Positions 1-10,929 of a DNA stretch of 64,000 nt are shown here, in pieces (within the stretch, counting starts at the first letter, position 1; every line of letters begins with the position of its first letter). Where the stretch lies: contig NZ_CP050855.1 in NCBI RefSeq assembly GCF_000821185.2, positions 1,922,001 through 1,986,000 of the forward strand, in the 5' to 3' direction. The position numbers and the translations under genes were made by a program. Source of the DNA: Serratia symbiotica (GTDB lineage Bacteria > Pseudomonadota > Gammaproteobacteria > Enterobacterales > Enterobacteriaceae). Below the pieces are notes generated by a model that did not search any database, was not told where the DNA came from, and saw nothing but the letters and a program-made list of their open reading frames with translations.

Positions 1-2485
1 CGCGAGCACCCGGTACCGGCAGGCGATAGCTGATGCCCCCCTTGTCCAGCTTGGCCAACTCACGCTGGCCGATCAGGTTGGCGAAGCGCAGCCAGTCCTG
101 CTCCAAGGCGTTGTCATCAACAAAGTGCGTTTCCCCACCCTGGTACACACGACCAGCCTGGTAATCCTGCTCCCAGGAAGCACGATGCCAGGCACGTTCG
201 GCCACTGATAGCGAACGCGGGAAGATCATGTATTCCATCTGGGGATCGGTGCGTTGGGTTTCGCTCCACATCTGGGCGGAAATGCCATAGGCACCCGGCC
301 AGGGTTTGCCGCTTTTGGCACTAAAGCGGTGGCCATCACGATCCACCGAGGTTTCAGCATTCTGCGGCAGGTTATCCGGCGCGAAGCTGAACATCTTGCG
401 CTCGTCGCTGAAGCGGGTACCCCAGTAATAACCGCGTTCGTCTGGATTCACTTCGTACGGGAAGTCCATATAGACGTAATCCGGGTTAGAAAGGATCAGC
501 TCGTATCCCTTGTTCGCCCAATCGTTGGCGCTGTCGAAGCCGCCCCAGTACAGGGTATCCCAGAAATTCACGCCCACGCGCGACGTGGCGAATACCTTGG
601 CGTCCTGCGCATCTTTCAATCCGTCCTGCCAAGCCTGCATTCTGTCAATGCCGTGTGCCTTCACCTGTTGGCTGACTTCTTGCGCGAAGTAGCTCGGCAG
701 GTGCTCCATATCGGCCACCTTGCCGTTGCTTATCATCGCTTGGCACACCTGGGATTTTGCCCAAGGCTTATCTTCTTTACTCTGATCGATAACGCCTTTG
801 CCCGGCTCAGGTTTCACGCGATCGGTATAGCCAGCTCCTAAACGAATGTTTTTCGCTTCATCACCACCAAAGTGCCAAGTACGCAGCGGCTGACCGGCTT
901 CTTTGTGCATTTGGGCGATTTCGCCGATCACTTTGTCGACAAAACGTTTGGATGAATCCAGGCACGGGTTCAGATAACTTTGTCGGTTAAAGTACTGCAC
1001 CGACGTGGTGTCAGAAGTATCGGTCGGATCCACCAGGCGGAACTCATTGGCCTCCTGCTCTTTGCCAGCCGCATGCAGTTTCTTGTAGCGAGCTTCCATG
1101 GAAACCACCGCAGCACGGGCGTGCGCCGGCATGTCTATTTCCGGGATCACTTCAATCTGGCGCGCCTGAGCATATTTGACGATATCAATATAGTCCTGAC
1201 GGGAGAAGAAACCGCCGTAAACCTCAGGCCCTTGACCATACTGCGGCAACAGACAACGGGTTTCGCTCAGGTCGTGGCAGCGTTGCCCTCCTACCTCGGT
1301 CAGTTCCGGTAGGCCCGGTATTTCGATACGCCAGCCTTCATCGTCGCTAAGATGGAAGTGGAATTTATTCAGTTTATAGGCCGCCATCTGATCTAGCAGG
1401 CGTAGCAAGGCGTCTTTATGGTGGAAGTTGCGCGCAACGTCGAGGAAGATGCCGCGATACTGGAAGCGTGGCGCGTCTTTGGCATCCAGAGTGGCGATGT
1501 TGCTACCGCCATCGGTCGGCACCAGCGACAGGATCGATTGCAGACCGTTGAACACCCCGGCTTGATCGAAACCGATCACCCGCGCTTCCTTCTCGCCAAT
1601 CTTCAGCTCATAGGCACCCGGCACTGCCGATAGCCCTTTAAACTTAGCCGGCTGGATGGCAGTCTTAATTGGATACCCCTTTGCGTTGGCGGCAACGCCC
1701 AGCAGCGCGAAACGCTGGCTGATGACCTCTGCTGTCGGTTTAACCAACGCACTCAACTCCAGCGCCACGCCTCTGCTGAGATCGATGTCCTGCGGGTGTA
1801 CCTTCACTTCCATCGGCGGCGGCACAATCTGGCCACGCAGCACCACGGCTGGCAAGGTTTTCAGCTCGGCGTTTTTAATGAAGCGCGAAGCTGGCGTCAT
1901 CAGGATGTTGTCGTCATCCTTGGTACGTTTCCACTGGTCGCCGGTCAAGGGCATCACGAACTGGCTCAGGTCTTCGGTATCAGTATTCAGCAGGATTTTC
2001 GGTTTGGCGTCGCCGGAGGTGGCGTACCAGCGAGGCACAAAGTCGGTTTTAAACAGTTGCCAGTACTCGGCGATGATCGGGATCTCCACCACCTTGCCAG
2101 CCGGGAATCCGCTGAATTTATTGGTCGGTTCCAGCTTGTACAGGTCGCCGGTCAAATGCGTTATGTTGAATTGATCATTATCCACCTTCAGGGTTTGACG
2201 GGCGCTGTGGAAATAAATCGCCCAGTCGCTGCCCTTGATCGCCTGGCCGTCATTGCTCAGGGTGATCAACATCCGGTGGCAGGCCGCCCAGTCGCCACCC
2301 AAGGCGGCGCAGTTCAGGCCGCTGTCGGCGGCACGGTTATCCACCATTTTCACATTCAGTTTCAGTTGGCTCAGTTGATCCACCAACTGCTGATTGGCAA
2401 GCGCGTTCCCCGCGCCGCTAAATAGCCCAAGGGTTGCCGTCATCGCGGCAAAAGCACGCAACTTGAATCTATTCATCTTCTTCAT
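1..2485 (-). CDS. chb: Chitobiase / beta-N-acetylhexosaminidase, GH20 (3' end beyond window)
   Basis: Periplasmic or outer-membrane GH20 enzyme that cleaves chitobiose into GlcNAc. The frame is open from the ATG at 2485 to the window edge, and the last visible residues read [12 protein letters not shown]. An N-terminal signal peptide ([15 protein letters not shown]...) is followed by a carbohydrate-binding domain, the GH20b domain and the TIM barrel. The catalytic pair is in [10 protein letters not shown] near residue 538, close to the Asp-Glu pair of S. marcescens chitobiase (known family). ATG 2485 is preceded by GGGA at good spacing; a second in-frame ATG lies at 2476. It starts 41 bp after chiP and is probably cotranscribed. 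In S. marcescens a chiQ gene lies between them (recalled); none fits here. Confidence 0.93.
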   Translation of the reverse strand, partial: MKKMNRFKLRAFAAMTATLGLFSGAGNALANQQLVDQLSQLKLNVKMVDNRAADSGLNCAALGGDWAACHRMLITLSNDGQAIKGSDWAIYFHSARQTLKVDNDQFNITHLTGDLYKLEPTNKFSGFPAGKVVEIPIIAEYWQLFKTDFVPRWYATSGDAKPKILLNTDTEDLSQFVMPLTGDQWKRTKDDDNILMTPASRFIKNAELKTLPAVVLRGQIVPPPMEVKVHPQDIDLSRGVALELSALVKPTAEVISQRFALLGVAANAKGYPIKTAIQPAKFKGLSAVPGAYELKIGEKEARVIGFDQAGVFNGLQSILSLVPTDGGSNIATLDAKDAPRFQYRGIFLDVARNFHHKDALLRLLDQMAAYKLNKFHFHLSDDEGWRIEIPGLPELTEVGGQRCHDLSETRCLLPQYGQGPEVYGGFFSRQDYIDIVKYAQARQIEVIPEIDMPAHARAAVVSMEARYKKLHAAGKEQEANEFRLVDPTDTSDTTSVQYFNRQSYLNPCLDSSKRFVDKVIGEIAQMHKEAGQPLRTWHFGGDEAKNIRLGAGYTDRVKPEPGKGVIDQSKEDKPWAKSQVCQAMISNGKVADMEHLPSYFAQEVSQQVKAHGIDRMQAWQDGLKDAQDAKVFATSRVGVNFWDTLYWGGFDSANDWANKGYELILSNPDYVYMDFPYEVNPDERGYYWGTRFSDERKMFSFAPDNLPQNAETSVDRDGHRFSAKSGKPWPGAYGISAQMWSETQRTDPQMEYMIFPRSLSVAERAWHRASWEQDYQAGRVYQGGETHFVDDNALEQDWLRFANLIGQRELAKLDKGGISYRLPVPGAR

Positions 2486-2526
2486 CGTTTTATTCCCGTT
2501 AAGTCTTCCCGGCGCAATCAACTGCA

Positions 2527-3930
2527 TCAGAAAAGGGTGAATGGCGCGGTGACCATGAATTTGACGTCTTTCTCGTCCTGGAAGATATTGCCATAACCGC
2601 CACCCCAGCTTGGGATGTTGGTATGGTTAGCATATTGGGTGTAGTGCAGTTTGAGCTGAGTACCCTTGGCGCGCCCTTCCTGGACGGTGTACATCGCATC
2701 CAAGCTCCAGGCGCTCTCTTTCAGACGCTGACTCTGATCGTAGATCGGGTTGGTGCTCGGCTTGGCGTTCCAAGCGTAAACGTAGGAACCGCCGACCGCC
2801 ATACCCGGCAGGCTCCAATTGCTAAGATCGTACATCACCCCAGCATAGAGCGCTTTCTCCCCGTTGGCGTTGAAGTCAGAACGATTATCCCACCACACGT
2901 CGAGATGGCCGTTGGAGGAGGCGTAAGTCGGCGTCATGCGTTGCAGGAAGAAGCCCTGGTTGCCTTCCGCTTTGACCATAGTGCCTTCCAGACGCCAGTT
3001 GAACTGGCCGGTGGTATAACCGAAGGTCAGCGCCTGCAACCAAGCCAAACCGTCGTAGATGTTGTTCAGATCGTCCTTGTCGCTGATGCGGTCTTGCGCA
3101 CCGTAGAGCTGGTAGCGGGTGGTCAGCGGGTTGCCCAACAGAGCAAATTTATAAGATGCCTTGGTGAAGTACTGGTTCACATAGCCCTGAGCCTGACCAA
3201 AGGCGGCTTCCAGTACCAGATCGTTTTTAAAATCATACTTGACACCCAAAGAGTGCAAATAGGCAACGCCGGTTTTTTTATCGTTTTGGCGGAAGCCATC
3301 CATCTCGCTATGCCACGGTGCCTTGTATTTGTCCGTCCACATATAGGAGAAGCTTAGGATGCCGGCGTCACCGTAGTCAACGTTAACTCCCGCCTCCGCG
3401 CCACGATAAGTACCCGGCATAAAGCTCCAATGCGGCGCGAGCAGCGTCTGGCCGCTAGGCTGGATGTAACCGACACGCGCCCAGATCGGGCCGTATTTAA
3501 ATTTACCGGCAGCTTTATACAGGCTGATGCCGCTTTTATCGCCGGAGTAATCTTCGTCATAGGTACGATTTTTCGAGGAAAACGCGATTTCGTTCGGGTG
3601 GCTGCTGGCGTTGGAGTCAGCCAATTCGATGGCGGTAAAGGCCCCCACATCCAGTGCGAACATGTTCCAGACGTAGCCTGAGGAGAAGTCCAGGCTCAAG
3701 TTGGCGGTAGAGTGCGACAGGTTGGTGGTGTATTTGTGGTCATCGCCACTGACCGGGTTGAGATCTTTACGGTCACGCTCACGTTGCCAGTAGTAAATAC
3801 TGCCCGTCAACGTGGAATCATCGATAATCCCTGCGGCCTGCGCCTCAGGAACCACGGCAAATCCTACTCCCAATAGCGCGCCCGCCACAGCGAGCGCCAA
3901 CGTTTTACGTTGAGATCCATGCACACCCAT
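2527..3930 (-). CDS. chiP: Chitoporin ChiP (OprD-like outer-membrane porin)
   Basis: Outer-membrane channel for chitooligosaccharides, which chitobiase then cleaves. It is 467 residues long, with a signal peptide ending near VVPEAQA-AG, many alternating beta-strand segments and a C-terminal phenylalanine (TAPFTLF) typical of outer-membrane barrels. I place the start at ATG 3930, six bases after AGAGGA; a TTG at 3936 is in frame but overlaps the ribosome binding site. Upstream lie a ChiX-complementary stretch, an inserted palindromic repeat (3951-4063) and a NagC-type operator (4190-4208). The genomic neighbour glnS is the same as in E. coli. Confidence 0.93.
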   Translation of the reverse strand: MGVHGSQRKTLALAVAGALLGVGFAVVPEAQAAGIIDDSTLTGSIYYWQRERDRKDLNPVSGDDHKYTTNLSHSTANLSLDFSSGYVWNMFALDVGAFTAIELADSNASSHPNEIAFSSKNRTYDEDYSGDKSGISLYKAAGKFKYGPIWARVGYIQPSGQTLLAPHWSFMPGTYRGAEAGVNVDYGDAGILSFSYMWTDKYKAPWHSEMDGFRQNDKKTGVAYLHSLGVKYDFKNDLVLEAAFGQAQGYVNQYFTKASYKFALLGNPLTTRYQLYGAQDRISDKDDLNNIYDGLAWLQALTFGYTTGQFNWRLEGTMVKAEGNQGFFLQRMTPTYASSNGHLDVWWDNRSDFNANGEKALYAGVMYDLSNWSLPGMAVGGSYVYAWNAKPSTNPIYDQSQRLKESAWSLDAMYTVQEGRAKGTQLKLHYTQYANHTNIPSWGGGYGNIFQDEKDVKFMVTAPFTLF

Positions 3931-3936
3931 ATGCAA

Positions 3937-3946
3937 TCCTCTTTGA
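3937..3946 (-). promoter_or_regulatory. Ribosome binding site and predicted ChiX sRNA pairing site of chiP
   Basis: The minus strand reads TCAAAGAGGA just before the chiP start. It contains the Shine-Dalgarno sequence and is complementary to the UCCUCUUUGA stretch of the enterobacterial sRNA ChiX (recalled). ChiX represses chiP in E. coli, Salmonella and Serratia by pairing here (established knowledge). The match is by eye. Confidence 0.7.
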
Positions 3947-3950
3947 CTTA

Positions 3951-4063
3951 GAACCTATCCCATTAGCCCATTAGCCCATTAGGCTATTTTATTTGCCATT
4001 TTGTACCAGGGCAGTGCTCACCCTCCTCATGGACTCCCAATGCACGTCTACTGGGATAGGCGC
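3951..4063 (-). repeat. Short palindromic repeat, copy A (MITE-like, internally deleted)
   Basis: Left end GAACCTATCCCATTAG and right end CTACTGGGATAGGCGC are imperfect inverted repeats. The interior (GGCTATTTTATTTGCCATTTT and GGGCAGTGCTCACCCTCCTCA segments) matches the reverse complement of the copy at 8738-8882, with about 50 bp missing. Next to one end the octamer CCCATTAG is present in tandem, three times at 3959-3982. The element lies four bases from the ChiX/Shine-Dalgarno sequence of chiP. There is no coding capacity. Confidence 0.75.
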
Positions 4064-4189
4064 TTAATATTAAAAGTTGCCGCCGCCGGTGTTTACTACC
4101 ACCCTGTATAACCGCTAATAAAAAAACCAACCGGGTAAAAATATGACCACAGCTTGACCACCACAGCACTTATTGCTGCAAACAGCCTA

Positions 4190-4208
4190 TTTTTCGCGAT
4201 GCGAATTA
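4190..4208. promoter_or_regulatory. Putative NagC operator upstream of chiP
   Basis: TTTTTCGCGATGCGAATTA resembles the operator found in the nagE-nagB gap (8579-8597, read on the other strand). NagC control of chiP is known in enterobacteria. The rest of the chiP-glnS gap (4064-4543) is AT-rich and I see no gene in it. Confidence 0.6.
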
Positions 4209-4543
4209 TCAAGTAAAAAATGAGAGGAATTCCTCAAACTATGATGAAGAGCACATATCGATGAGATTTCGTTACGACGTGATGCAAACAGGATTATAGA
4301 TAAAAAATTCAGTAAGATAAGAAAAAATATCGATATCGGGTCAATCAGAGAAGATTAACGTTTTCAACTAAAAAAAATAGGCTAGCATTTTTCACACCCA
4401 ATTAATTCGCTTCACGAAAATAATTTAAAATATGATATAAACAATGAGTTATATCAATAAGCCGATCACAAAAACCGCAAGTGAGAATTTAAAACGGCGG
4501 AGGAAATACGCATTAAAGGGAAAGCCTAGACAGCAACAGAAAT

Positions 4544-4568
4544 AAAAAAGCGCAGCCGAAACTGCGCT
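4544..4568 (-). terminator. Terminator of glnS
   Basis: On the minus strand AGCGCAG, a six-base loop and CTGCGCT are followed by a T run, 25 bases after the glnS stop. Confidence 0.85.
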
Positions 4569-4592
4569 TTCAATACATTACCTGGGTGAGGC

Positions 4593-6257
4593 TCAGGCTC
4601 CGATTTTCGCCCAGGCATCACGCAGGCCAACGGTGCGGTTAAACACCAGGTGTTCGGCCGAAGAGCAGTGGCTGTCAGCGCAGAAGTAACCTTCACGCTC
4701 GAACTGATAGGCTTTCTCCGGCTGTGCAGCCGCCAAGCTCGGCTCGACAAAACCCTGCTTGATCACCAGTGATCCTGGGTTGATAGTGGCGAGAAAATCT
4801 GCCGCCGCCGCCGGGTTAGGCACGCTGAACAAGCGATCGTATAAGCGAATTTCTGCTGGCAATGCGTGAGCAGCGGAAACCCAGTGGATCACACCTTTCA
4901 CCTTGCGGCCATCGGCCGGATCTCTACTCAGCGTCTCGGCATCGTAGCTACAAAAAATAGTGGTGATTTCCCCTACTGCATCCTTTTCAACCCGCTCGGC
5001 TTTGATCACGTAGGCGTTGCGTAGGCGCACTTCCTTGCCCAACACCAGACGTTTGTACTGTTTGTTGGCTTCTTCGCGAAAGTCAGCGCGGTCGATATAA
5101 ATCTCGCGGCTGAACGGCACCTCACGGCTGCCCATCTCAGGTTTATTCGGGTGGTTAGGCATAGTGAGCATTTCTTCCCCTGTGCCCCTATTCTCGATGA
5201 CGACTTTCACCGGTTCCAGCACGGCCATGGCGCGCGGCGCGTTCTCGTTCAGATCGTCACGAATGCAGGATTCCAGTGCCACCATTTCGACGTTATTGTC
5301 CTGCTTGGTCACGCCAATGCGCTGGCAGAACTCACGGATAGCAGCAGCAGTATAGCCACGGCGACGCAGACCAGATAGGGTCGGCATGCGCGGGTCATCC
5401 CAGCCTTCAACATGCTTTTCCGCCACCAGTTGGTTCAGCTTGCGCTTCGACATAATGGCGTACTCAAGATTGAGTCGTGAGAACTCGTATTGACGCGGGT
5501 GGCATGGGATGGTGATGTTATCCAGCACCCAGTCATACAGGCGGCGATTATCTTGGAACTCCAAGGTACACAACGAATGGGTGATACCTTCTAGCGCATC
5601 GGAAATGCAGTGGGTGAAATCATACATCGGGTAGATGCACCACTTATTGCCGGTTTGGTGGTGTTCGGCGAACTTGATGCGGTACAACACGGGATCGCGC
5701 ATGACGATAAACGGTGAAGCCATGTCGATCTTGGCACGCAGGCAGGCAGTACCTTCAGCGAACTCGCCATGGCGCATTTTCTCAAACAGCGCCAGGTTCT
5801 CTTCCACACTGCGGCCACGGTATGGGCTATCTTTGCCCGGTGCGGTCAGGCTGCCACGGTATTCGCGGATCTGCTCAGGTGACAGTTCATCGACATACGC
5901 CAAGCCTTTGGTGATCAGTTCAACTGCATACTGGTACAGTTGAGCAAAATAATCGGAGGAATAACGGATGTCGCCGCTCCACCCAAAGCCCAGCCACTCC
6001 ACGTCGTGCTTGATCGACTCTACGAACTCGATGTCTTCTTTCACCGGGTTGGTGTCATCGAAACGCAGGTTGCACTGGCCTTGGTAATCCTTGGCGAGGC
6101 CAAAGTTCAGGCAGATGGATTTAGCATGACCGATATGCAGATAGCCATTCGGCTCCGGCGGGAAACGGGTATGTATCGACGTGTGTTTCCCTGACGCCAG
6201 ATCTTCATCGACGATCTGACGGATAAAATTGGTTGGGCGGGCTTCAGCCTCACTCAT
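4593..6257 (-). CDS. glnS: Glutaminyl-tRNA synthetase
   Basis: Class I aminoacyl-tRNA synthetase that charges tRNA-Gln in the cytoplasm. It is 554 residues, the usual length. The HIGH motif is in [10 protein letters not shown] near residue 40 and the KMSKS-type motif is IMSKRK. I chose ATG 6257 ([14 protein letters not shown]), matching the E. coli N-terminus and lying eight bases after GAGGA; an in-frame TTG five codons upstream is unlikely. The gene is collinear with nagE and chiP and has its own terminator. In E. coli readthrough from nagE contributes to glnS transcription; here a hairpin terminator separates them. Confidence 0.98.
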   Translation of the reverse strand: MSEAEARPTNFIRQIVDEDLASGKHTSIHTRFPPEPNGYLHIGHAKSICLNFGLAKDYQGQCNLRFDDTNPVKEDIEFVESIKHDVEWLGFGWSGDIRYSSDYFAQLYQYAVELITKGLAYVDELSPEQIREYRGSLTAPGKDSPYRGRSVEENLALFEKMRHGEFAEGTACLRAKIDMASPFIVMRDPVLYRIKFAEHHQTGNKWCIYPMYDFTHCISDALEGITHSLCTLEFQDNRRLYDWVLDNITIPCHPRQYEFSRLNLEYAIMSKRKLNQLVAEKHVEGWDDPRMPTLSGLRRRGYTAAAIREFCQRIGVTKQDNNVEMVALESCIRDDLNENAPRAMAVLEPVKVVIENRGTGEEMLTMPNHPNKPEMGSREVPFSREIYIDRADFREEANKQYKRLVLGKEVRLRNAYVIKAERVEKDAVGEITTIFCSYDAETLSRDPADGRKVKGVIHWVSAAHALPAEIRLYDRLFSVPNPAAAADFLATINPGSLVIKQGFVEPSLAAAQPEKAYQFEREGYFCADSHCSSAEHLVFNRTVGLRDAWAKIGA

Positions 6258-6398
6258 TTCATTATTCCTCAATGCAAAGCGCTACACATAACTGCCTATG
6301 TTCCAATAAGCCACGTTCGGAAACAACCGTTTGTTTCAGCAAAATGCAGGACACGGCTGCCCCATGGTGCAACATTCCATCGCAGGGCCACGTAAAAA

Positions 6399-6433
6399 TA
6401 AAAAAAGCGGGAAGAGCCTGTTCTCTTCCCGCT
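6399..6433 (-). terminator. Terminator of nagE
   Basis: Perfect 11-bp stem (AGCGGGAAGAG with CTCTTCCCGCT) followed on the minus strand by seven T residues. Confidence 0.92.
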
Positions 6434-6474
6434 AAAACGAGGGTGAACTCCCAAGTACTATCAGGTAAATCGAT

Positions 6475-8463
6475 TTATTTCTGGATCTCAAACAGTTTGG
6501 TCTGGCCAGATACCACAGAACCAGTCGCCAATGCCGTCAGACCAGCGTAATCGCCAGCATTGCTGACCACCACCGGGCTTATCATCGAGCGAGCATTGGC
6601 GTTCAGGAAGTCCAGATCCAATTCGAGAATTGGCCGACCAGCTTTCACCTCAGCGCCCTCTTCAACCAGACGTTTGAAGCCCTGACCATTCAACGCAACG
6701 GTGTCGATGCCCATATGCACCACAATCTCCACACCCTTGTCAGTTTCCAGACAGAAGGCGTGGTTGGTGTTGAAAATTTTAACGATAGTACCGTCCGCCG
6801 GTGCCACAACAATTTTGTCAGTCGGGCGAATGGCCAAACCATCACCTACTACTTTACGGGCAAAAGCCTCATCAGGTACCTGATCGAGCGCCACCACTTC
6901 ACCAGTCACTGGAGCCAGCAATGTTTCGAGAGCCACCCTAGGCACATCCTGTGGCTTGTCCTCAGCTGCGGGGCCAGCCGCAACCAGGTTGTACATGGCG
7001 CTGGCGATCAGCTCCGCACGGGTGCCGACAATCACCTGTACACTTTGCTTGTTAAGACGGATCACGCCGGAAGCACCCAGGCGTTTCGCCAACGCGTCAT
7101 TCACCCGCGCGGCGTCCTTTACATTTAGACGCAGACGAGTAATGCAGGCATCAATGCTGGTCAGGTTATCATAGCCGCCAATGGCATCCACATAGCGACG
7201 CGCCAGGGTAGTGATATCGTTTTCGTTTTTATCAGCGCTGACATCGGTGTCGTAGCCGTCAGTCTCTTCACCGGCTACCGCCAGTTCGCGCCCTGGGGTC
7301 ATCAGGTTGAACTTGTTAATGGTAAAGCGGAACACCGCGTAGTAGATCACGAAGAACGCCAGCCCCTGCGGGATCAGCATATACCAGTGGGTCGCCAGCG
7401 GGTTGCGCACCCATAACGCCATATCCACCAGACCAGCGCTGAAACCGAAACCGGAGATCCAGTGCATGTAAGCCGCAATAAATACCGAGATACCCGTCAG
7501 CACCGCATGGATAAAATACAGCATCGGTGCCACAAACATGAAGGAGAACTCCAGCGGTTCGGTAATACCGGTAAAGAAGGAGGCAAAGGCGGCCGCCATC
7601 ATAATACCCAGAACTTTGGCCTTATTGTGCGGATGCGCGCACTGGTAGATCGCCAACGCCGCCCCCGGTATACCGAACATCATGATTGGGAAAAAGCCCG
7701 CCTGATATCGGCCGGTAATGCCAGCCACCGCTTTACCAGCGTCGATAGACTGCTGGCCGCCGAGGAAGTTAGGGATGTCGTTAATGCCAGCCACGTCGAA
7801 CCAGAACACCGAGTTCAGCGCATGGTGCAAGCCTATCGGGATCAGCAATCGGTTAAAGAAGGCGTAAATGCCCGCGCCGACAGAACCCAATTTCTGGATT
7901 TGCTCACCGAAGCTCACCAAAGCGTTGAAGATCATCGGCCAGATGGACATCATGATAAAAGCTACCAAGATCATCAGAAAAGAAATGAGGATCGGCACCA
8001 GTCGGCGGCCACTGAAGAATGACAGTGCCTTCGGCAACTCTACACCGCTGAAACGGTTGTAAATTTCGGCGGAGATGATACCGACCAAAATACCGACGAA
8101 TTGGTTCTCAATTTTACTGAACGCAATGGGAACCTGATCGAGGGGAATTTTCTGAATCATCGACACGGCGGCCGGCGAACAGAGGGTAGTCAGCACCAGG
8201 AAGCCGACAAAGCCGGTCAGCGCAGCGGCACCGTCCTTGTCTTTGGACATGCCGTAAGCCACGCCAACGGCGAATAATGCCGACATGTGATCGATAATGG
8301 CAGAACCGGATTTAATCAGGAAAGCCGCGAGAACATTGCCACCTCCCCAGCCGACAGGGTCAATCCAGTACCCGATCCCCATCAAGATGGCAGCTGCAGG
8401 CAGCGTGGCCACCGGCACCATCAGCGCGCGCCCCACCTTTTGCAAATAATTAAGAATGTTCAC
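6475..8463 (-). CDS. nagE: N-acetylglucosamine PTS transporter EIICBA
   Basis: Inner-membrane phosphotransferase system protein that imports GlcNAc and phosphorylates it to GlcNAc-6-P, the substrate of NagA. Its 662 residues hold the EIIC membrane domain (to about residue 385), an EIIB domain with the phosphocysteine in DACITRLRL near residue 439, and an EIIA domain with the active histidine in VVHMGIDTVAL near residue 583. It is divergent from nagB, and the shared gap carries NagC- and CRP-type sites. The ATG follows a purine-rich GGGGAAAA leader. It works with Chb and ChiP in chitin-derived sugar uptake. Confidence 0.98.
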   Translation of the reverse strand: MNILNYLQKVGRALMVPVATLPAAAILMGIGYWIDPVGWGGGNVLAAFLIKSGSAIIDHMSALFAVGVAYGMSKDKDGAAALTGFVGFLVLTTLCSPAAVSMIQKIPLDQVPIAFSKIENQFVGILVGIISAEIYNRFSGVELPKALSFFSGRRLVPILISFLMILVAFIMMSIWPMIFNALVSFGEQIQKLGSVGAGIYAFFNRLLIPIGLHHALNSVFWFDVAGINDIPNFLGGQQSIDAGKAVAGITGRYQAGFFPIMMFGIPGAALAIYQCAHPHNKAKVLGIMMAAAFASFFTGITEPLEFSFMFVAPMLYFIHAVLTGISVFIAAYMHWISGFGFSAGLVDMALWVRNPLATHWYMLIPQGLAFFVIYYAVFRFTINKFNLMTPGRELAVAGEETDGYDTDVSADKNENDITTLARRYVDAIGGYDNLTSIDACITRLRLNVKDAARVNDALAKRLGASGVIRLNKQSVQVIVGTRAELIASAMYNLVAAGPAAEDKPQDVPRVALETLLAPVTGEVVALDQVPDEAFARKVVGDGLAIRPTDKIVVAPADGTIVKIFNTNHAFCLETDKGVEIVVHMGIDTVALNGQGFKRLVEEGAEVKAGRPILELDLDFLNANARSMISPVVVSNAGDYAGLTALATGSVVSGQTKLFEIQK

Positions 8464-8578
8464 TTTTTTCCCCTACATTGTTCACGGACGAACACTATTT
8501 TGATCGTTTATTAGAGGTTTTCACTCTTTTAGCAAAATAAAGCATGGCACCTACCCCTGATGTGAAGTGTAAAAAAAA

Positions 8579-8597
8579 TATTTCGCATCGCAAATAA
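8579..8597. promoter_or_regulatory. Putative NagC operator in the nagE-nagB gap
   Basis: TATTTCGCATCGCAAATAA is a near-palindrome. Its reverse complement TTATTTGCGATGCGAAATA aligns with the chiP-upstream site. NagC represses nagE and nagBA through paired operators in E. coli (known); I could not identify the second operator near nagB with confidence. Confidence 0.65.
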
Positions 8598-8610
8598 TAA
8601 CCTCCGTATT

Positions 8611-8626
8611 TGTGATTAATATCACT
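8611..8626. promoter_or_regulatory. CRP binding site in the nagE-nagB gap
   Basis: TGTGATTAATATCACT matches the CRP consensus TGTGA-N6-TCACA in nine of ten conserved positions. It lies between the divergent nagE and nagB genes, as expected for catabolite-controlled nag operons. Confidence 0.75.
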
Positions 8627-8737
8627 TTTAAATCATCTTTAACTGCCAGAATGCTCGCCATATAACACGACTTATTTTATGATCTAAAAAAACAGGATGG
8701 ACGATGCCGCGTAGATCAGACATCTGGGTTACGCTTG

Positions 8738-8882
8738 GAGCCTATCCCAGTAGGTGTACATTGTTGCAGCCAGCAAGCATACGGACAATGCGCAACAACC
8801 GCAGCATACAGGGAGTCCGTGAGGAGGGTGAGCACTGCCCAGGGCCAAAATGGCAAATAAAATAGCCTAATGGGACAGGTTC
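8738..8882 (+). repeat. Short palindromic repeat, copy B (fullest copy)
   Basis: About 145 bp bounded by GAGCCTATCCCAGTAGG and CCTAATGGGACAGGTTC, which are imperfect inverted repeats (two mismatches in 17). It contains the GTGAGCACTGCCC and AAAATGGCAAATAAAATAG segments shared with copies at 3951-4063 and 22698-22742. It is noncoding and sits between the NagC/CRP sites and the nagB start. No clear target duplication is visible. Confidence 0.78.
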
Positions 8883-8943
8883 TTAGCCTTTCCTCCAGGC
8901 TCGCACAGTATAGCTTTATTTTACTTATTTTAAGAGGTGTTAG

Positions 8944-9744
8944 ATGAGACTTATCCCACTGAAAGATAATGCACAAGTCGGCAACTGGGCCGCACGTCAT
9001 ATCGTTCAACGCATCAACGCATTCAACCCCACCGCAGAGCGCCCATTTGTCCTTGGCTTGCCAACCGGCGGCACACCACTGGAAGCCTACAAGCATCTGA
9101 TTGCGCTGTACAAAGCAGGTGAAGTAAGCTTTAAGCATGTTGTGACATTCAACATGGATGAATACGTTGGCCTGCCACAGGAGCACCCGGAAAGCTATCA
9201 TACCTTTATGCACCACAATTTCTTTGATCATGTTGATATCCCAAGCGAAAATATCAACCTGCTAAACGGCAATGCCGCAGATGTCGACGCCGAGTGCTAC
9301 CGGTACGAAGAAAAGATCAAATCTTACGGTAAAATTAACCTGTTCATGGGCGGCGTTGGCGTTGATGGCCATATCGCGTTTAACGAACCCGCATCGTCAC
9401 TGACCTCACGAACCCGCATCAAAACGCTGACTGAGGACACCCGCATCGCCAACTCGCGCTTCTTTGGCGGCGATGTCAGCCTGGTGCCGAAATATGCGCT
9501 GACCGTTGGCGTAGGGACATTGCTTGACGCAGAAGAAGTGATGATTCTGGTGACCGGCCACACCAAGGCGCTGGCACTGCAAGCTGCAGTGGAAGGCGGC
9601 ATCAACCATATGTGGACCATCAGTTGCCTGCAACTGCACGCCAAAGCGGTGGTGGTGTGCGATGAGCCTTCCACCATGGAATTGAAAGTCAAAACTGTTA
9701 AATATTTCCGTAAGTTAGAAGCGGAAAACGTTAAAAGTCTTTAA
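8944..9744 (+). CDS. nagB: Glucosamine-6-phosphate deaminase
   Basis: Converts glucosamine-6-P to fructose-6-P and ammonia, the last step of GlcNAc catabolism in the cytoplasm. Its 266 residues are identical in length to E. coli NagB and begin [15 protein letters not shown]. It contains the [13 protein letters not shown] phosphate loop, NMDEYVGL and [14 protein letters not shown] with the active-site Asp and His. It is first gene of nagBAC, with 15 bp to nagA. The AAGAGGTG ribosome site supports ATG 8944. Copy B of the palindromic repeat lies in its leader region. Confidence 0.98.
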   Translation: MRLIPLKDNAQVGNWAARHIVQRINAFNPTAERPFVLGLPTGGTPLEAYKHLIALYKAGEVSFKHVVTFNMDEYVGLPQEHPESYHTFMHHNFFDHVDIPSENINLLNGNAADVDAECYRYEEKIKSYGKINLFMGGVGVDGHIAFNEPASSLTSRTRIKTLTEDTRIANSRFFGGDVSLVPKYALTVGVGTLLDAEEVMILVTGHTKALALQAAVEGGINHMWTISCLQLHAKAVVVCDEPSTMELKVKTVKYFRKLEAENVKSL

Positions 9745-9759
9745 TCTTAGCAGAGGGCT

Positions 9760-10914
9760 ATGATGTTCGCTTTAACCCAAGGCCGCGTCTTTACCGGCTA
9801 CGATGTACTTGACGGCCACGCCGTCATTATCGCTAACGGGCTGATTGAGCGTGTCTGCCCAGAGGCTCAATTGCCAGCCGGCATCGAAACGCACGATTTG
9901 AGTGGCACACTCCTGGTCCCCGGATTGATCGATGTGCAACTGAACGGTTGTGGCGGCGTGCAATTTAACGATTCATTGGACGCCATTTCGCAACAGACAC
10001 TAGAAATCATGCAGCGCGCCAATGAAAAATCCGGCTGCACCAGCTATTTGCCAACGCTGATCACCAGCAGCGACGAATTTATCAAACACGGCATCGCGGT
10101 GATGCGTACCTACCTTAAAACGCACCGTAATCAGGCGCTCGGTCTACACCTAGAAGGGCCATATCTTAGCCCGGTGAAGAAAGGCACCCATAACCCGGCT
10201 TTTATCCGCCAACCCACCAGCGAGATGATCGACTACCTGTGCGCCAACGCCGATGTGATCATCAAGGTGACGCTGGCACCAGAAATGGTAGAGCCTCGGT
10301 TTATCAGTCAGTTAAGCGATGCTGGCATTATAGTTTCTGCTGGCCACTCAAACGCCACTTATCATCAAGCTCGCAGCGGTTTCGCTGCCGGCATCAGCTT
10401 CGCCACCCATTTGTATAACGCCATGCCATCTATCACTGGTCGCGAACCTGGATTGATGGGGGCGATCTTCGATACACCTGAGGTCTATACCGGCATCATT
10501 GCCGATGGTCATCATGTCGCTTGGGCGAGTATCCGTAACGCTAAGCGCCTAAAAGGGGATAAGTTGGTGCTGGTCACCGATGCCACAGCGCCAGCCGGTG
10601 CCGATATTGACCAATTTATTTTTGCCAATAAAACAATATACTATCGTGATGGTCTGTGCGTGGATGAGAACGGCACGCTGAGCGGTTCTGCACTGACCAT
10701 GATCGAGGCGGTGAAAAACAGCGTACAGCATGTCGGGATTGCGTTGGACGAAGCACTGCGTATGGCAACGCTGTACCCGGCACGTGCCATCGGCGTTGAC
10801 CACCAATTGGGCACCATTGAGGCTGGCAAGATAGCCAACCTGACCGCTATCACACCTGATTTTAAGATCACTAAAACGCTCGTTAACGGTAACGAGGTTT
10901 ATTTTAATGAATAG
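9760..10914 (+). CDS. nagA: N-acetylglucosamine-6-phosphate deacetylase
   Basis: Amidohydrolase that removes acetate from GlcNAc-6-P to give the NagB substrate; GlcNAc-6-P is also the NagC inducer. The protein is 384 residues against 382 in E. coli. Metal and substrate motifs are visible: [24 protein letters not shown] and LVTDATAP. The start is a double ATG (9760 and 9763); either is possible. It lies 15 bp after nagB and 15 bp before nagC. Confidence 0.97.
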   Translation: MMFALTQGRVFTGYDVLDGHAVIIANGLIERVCPEAQLPAGIETHDLSGTLLVPGLIDVQLNGCGGVQFNDSLDAISQQTLEIMQRANEKSGCTSYLPTLITSSDEFIKHGIAVMRTYLKTHRNQALGLHLEGPYLSPVKKGTHNPAFIRQPTSEMIDYLCANADVIIKVTLAPEMVEPRFISQLSDAGIIVSAGHSNATYHQARSGFAAGISFATHLYNAMPSITGREPGLMGAIFDTPEVYTGIIADGHHVAWASIRNAKRLKGDKLVLVTDATAPAGADIDQFIFANKTIYYRDGLCVDENGTLSGSALTMIEAVKNSVQHVGIALDEALRMATLYPARAIGVDHQLGTIEAGKIANLTAITPDFKITKTLVNGNEVYFNE

Positions 10915-10929
10915 CGAGTAAGATCATTG

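Noticed and set aside
254..841. Plus-strand ORF of 195 codons over the chitobiase gene
   Set aside because: It is antisense to a clear GH20 reading frame, and its residues show no family pattern.
7136..7165. Frameshift in nagE EIIB domain
   Set aside because: The frame is open and the phosphocysteine motif DACITRLRL is intact.
7462..8022. Plus-strand ORF opposite to nagE
   Set aside because: Complement of well-conserved EIIC codons; no ribosome site or recognisable domain.
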